Of a stretch of 33,554 nucleotides of DNA, positions 32,397-33,554 are shown in pieces. How positions within the stretch are numbered: position 1 is the stretch's first letter; every line of letters starts with the position of its first letter. The notes beneath the pieces were generated by a model that worked only from the letters and a program-made list of their open reading frames with translations, was not told where the DNA came from and made no database searches. The position numbers were made by a program, and so were the translations under genes. The stretch lies in the NCBI GenBank assembly GCA_043798715.1, contig JAZDOK010000096.1:1-33554 (forward strand), in the 5' to 3' direction. Source of the stretch: JAZDOK01 sp043798715. Its GTDB lineage: Bacteria > Vulcanimicrobiota > JAZDOK01.

Positions 32397-33517
32397 AAAA
32401 AATTGAGCAAAGGAGCCGGACATTTAAGACTCTACTTAAGATATTACTCGCCTTTTGCCTGTATGCCCTTATCCTGGAGGGAGGGACGCGGCTTCTTCTT
32501 TCTATAAATATTGTTCATGATTGGATAACAGACAGTTATCTATGTGATACGGTATGGCGATGGGCCTGGATAGATAGACATCAGAAAGGCGATGCCGCCG
32601 ACTATACTTTTACCTATAGTTTTGACAGGTATGACGCCGCCAGAGGATGGGCTTTGAAAGCGAATATATCAAACGTGGTTTGTTTCGGCAATAAAATCAT
32701 AAATACAAATTCAAAAGGGATCCGGGGCAAGACCGAATACGCATACGCCGGGAATAAGGATAAACTGCGAATATTAATATTGGGCGACTCTTATACTTTC
32801 GGTGAAGAGGTCAGCGACACTGAAACATATCCGTATTGTCTGCAACAGATGTTACCTGACGCGGAAGTGATAAATTTGGGCGTGCGCGGTTATGGGCACG
32901 ATCAGATGCTTATCTACCTTAAAGAAGAAGGTATAAAGTATAAACCCGATATCGTTATTTTAGGCGTTATAACTGGAGATGCCGGCAGAAACATGTTGAA
33001 GTTCAGGGATTATGCAAAGCCGAAATTCAAATTATTAAATAATGGACTTAAATTAGATAACGTTCCGGTTCCTGATCCGGAAACAACCCTTAAAAATGAA
33101 TTATGGAAATCCAGGTTTATCGGCCTGCTGGATATTTTATACTCTCTGATTTTGCGCAAGACCGGAATATATGAAGCAGAGAAGGAAAAGTTGACCAATG
33201 CCATCCTTGAGGAGATGGTAATAACCGCAAACAGCATCGAGGCTAAACCGGTTTTTGTTTACCTGGAGAATATTCGGAGTAAAGAGGCCGACCGCGGCAT
33301 GACCCGGGAAGAACAGAATTTTTTTGATGCATGCAAAAATATGAAGGTGGATTGTGTTTTTTTGCGTTCACTTTTTCAATCTGCAAGAAGGCAGGGAATT
33401 AGAATAAAAGAAGATGGTCACTTTGATATAAAAACACACCGGATCGTTGCCCGGGGAATCAAAGACTATCTGGTTAAAAGCGGTCTGGCCGTTAAGAGAA
33501 GACATCACACCAGATAA
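32393..33517 (+). CDS. SGNH/GDSL-hydrolase-like membrane-anchored protein
   Basis: A TTG start overlapping the MBL stop (TTGA) gives 374 residues. One N-terminal helix (LLKILLAFCLYALILEGG) anchors the rest outside. The SGNH block I is ILILGDSYTFGEEV with nucleophile Ser. Block II/III is VINLGVRGYGHDQ, and a closing DGHFD supplies the Asp/His pair. Members with this layout modify cell-surface glycans by acyl transfer or removal. Codon use is clearly AT-richer than all neighbours, suggesting transfer. The remaining 37 bases of the window hold nothing recognisable. Confidence 0.8.
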   Translation: MKKIEQRSRTFKTLLKILLAFCLYALILEGGTRLLLSINIVHDWITDSYLCDTVWRWAWIDRHQKGDAADYTFTYSFDRYDAARGWALKANISNVVCFGNKIINTNSKGIRGKTEYAYAGNKDKLRILILGDSYTFGEEVSDTETYPYCLQQMLPDAEVINLGVRGYGHDQMLIYLKEEGIKYKPDIVILGVITGDAGRNMLKFRDYAKPKFKLLNNGLKLDNVPVPDPETTLKNELWKSRFIGLLDILYSLILRKTGIYEAEKEKLTNAILEEMVITANSIEAKPVFVYLENIRSKEADRGMTREEQNFFDACKNMKVDCVFLRSLFQSARRQGIRIKEDGHFDIKTHRIVARGIKDYLVKSGLAVKRRHHTR

Positions 33518-33554
33518 ATTTTTCAGATAAGAACCTGGAGGTCATCCGGCCGAG

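Noticed and set aside
1..33554. CRISPR array, transposase, integrase or attachment sites
   Set aside because: No regularly spaced repeats, DDE or recombinase motifs were seen; the only clear long repeat is the hicB-tail pair.

Overview
The window looks like a chromosomal segment of a GC-rich bacterium, probably an uncultivated Gram-negative lineage. I see two-component, ABC, lipoprotein and signal-peptide genes but nothing that fixes the taxon. Genes are tightly packed and many overlap by 4 or 8 bases. No rRNA, tRNA, CRISPR array or transposase was found by eye.

Region 1 (1-5343) is an accessory defence island. It holds the 3' part of a type IIG-like restriction-modification gene, a directly following AbiGi-family gene, a decayed second copy of the R-M gene tail, a HicA/HicB toxin-antitoxin pair, a divergent TIR-domain gene whose promoter overlaps the hicA promoter, and an AAA+/DUF4143 ATPase with a perfect consensus promoter. 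The HicB tail and its downstream flank occur twice in direct orientation (2701-2844 and 5179-5334). These copies bracket the HicAB-TIR-ATPase block, and the second ends 10 bases from the next gene.

Region 2 (5344-9516, minus strand) is a three-gene ABC operon: a large exported and membrane-anchored protein, an ATPase and an ABC-2 permease. Region 3 (9643-15123, plus strand) is a translationally coupled run of radical SAM/B12 protein, PgeF-type laccase-domain protein, PhoB-like regulator and two soluble histidine kinases. Convergent to it are a HI0933-type flavoprotein and a YgjP-type metallopeptidase.

Region 4 (17421-21360, minus strand) encodes a secreted GH3 beta-glucosidase and an unrecognised exported protein. 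Region 5 (21577-23869, plus strand) holds a flavin reductase-like protein, an Sua5/YrdC tRNA modification enzyme, a pentapeptide-repeat protein and a small lipoprotein, facing a polytopic membrane protein. Region 6 (25256-27763) is a candidate signalling cluster: a 61-residue protein, a membrane protein with an Ig-like front, and a zinc ribbon-pseudokinase-PP2C fusion.

Region 7 (27764-29575) is glutamate dehydrogenase preceded by a 466-base leader or intergenic region. That region has a promoter, a 167-nt segment with perfectly complementary ends (6S-like or leader RNA) and a terminator-like hairpin. Region 8 (29622-33517) contains two sugar-type ABC permeases without visible partners, a minimal zincin, an MBL-fold hydrolase and an AT-richer SGNH-like protein.
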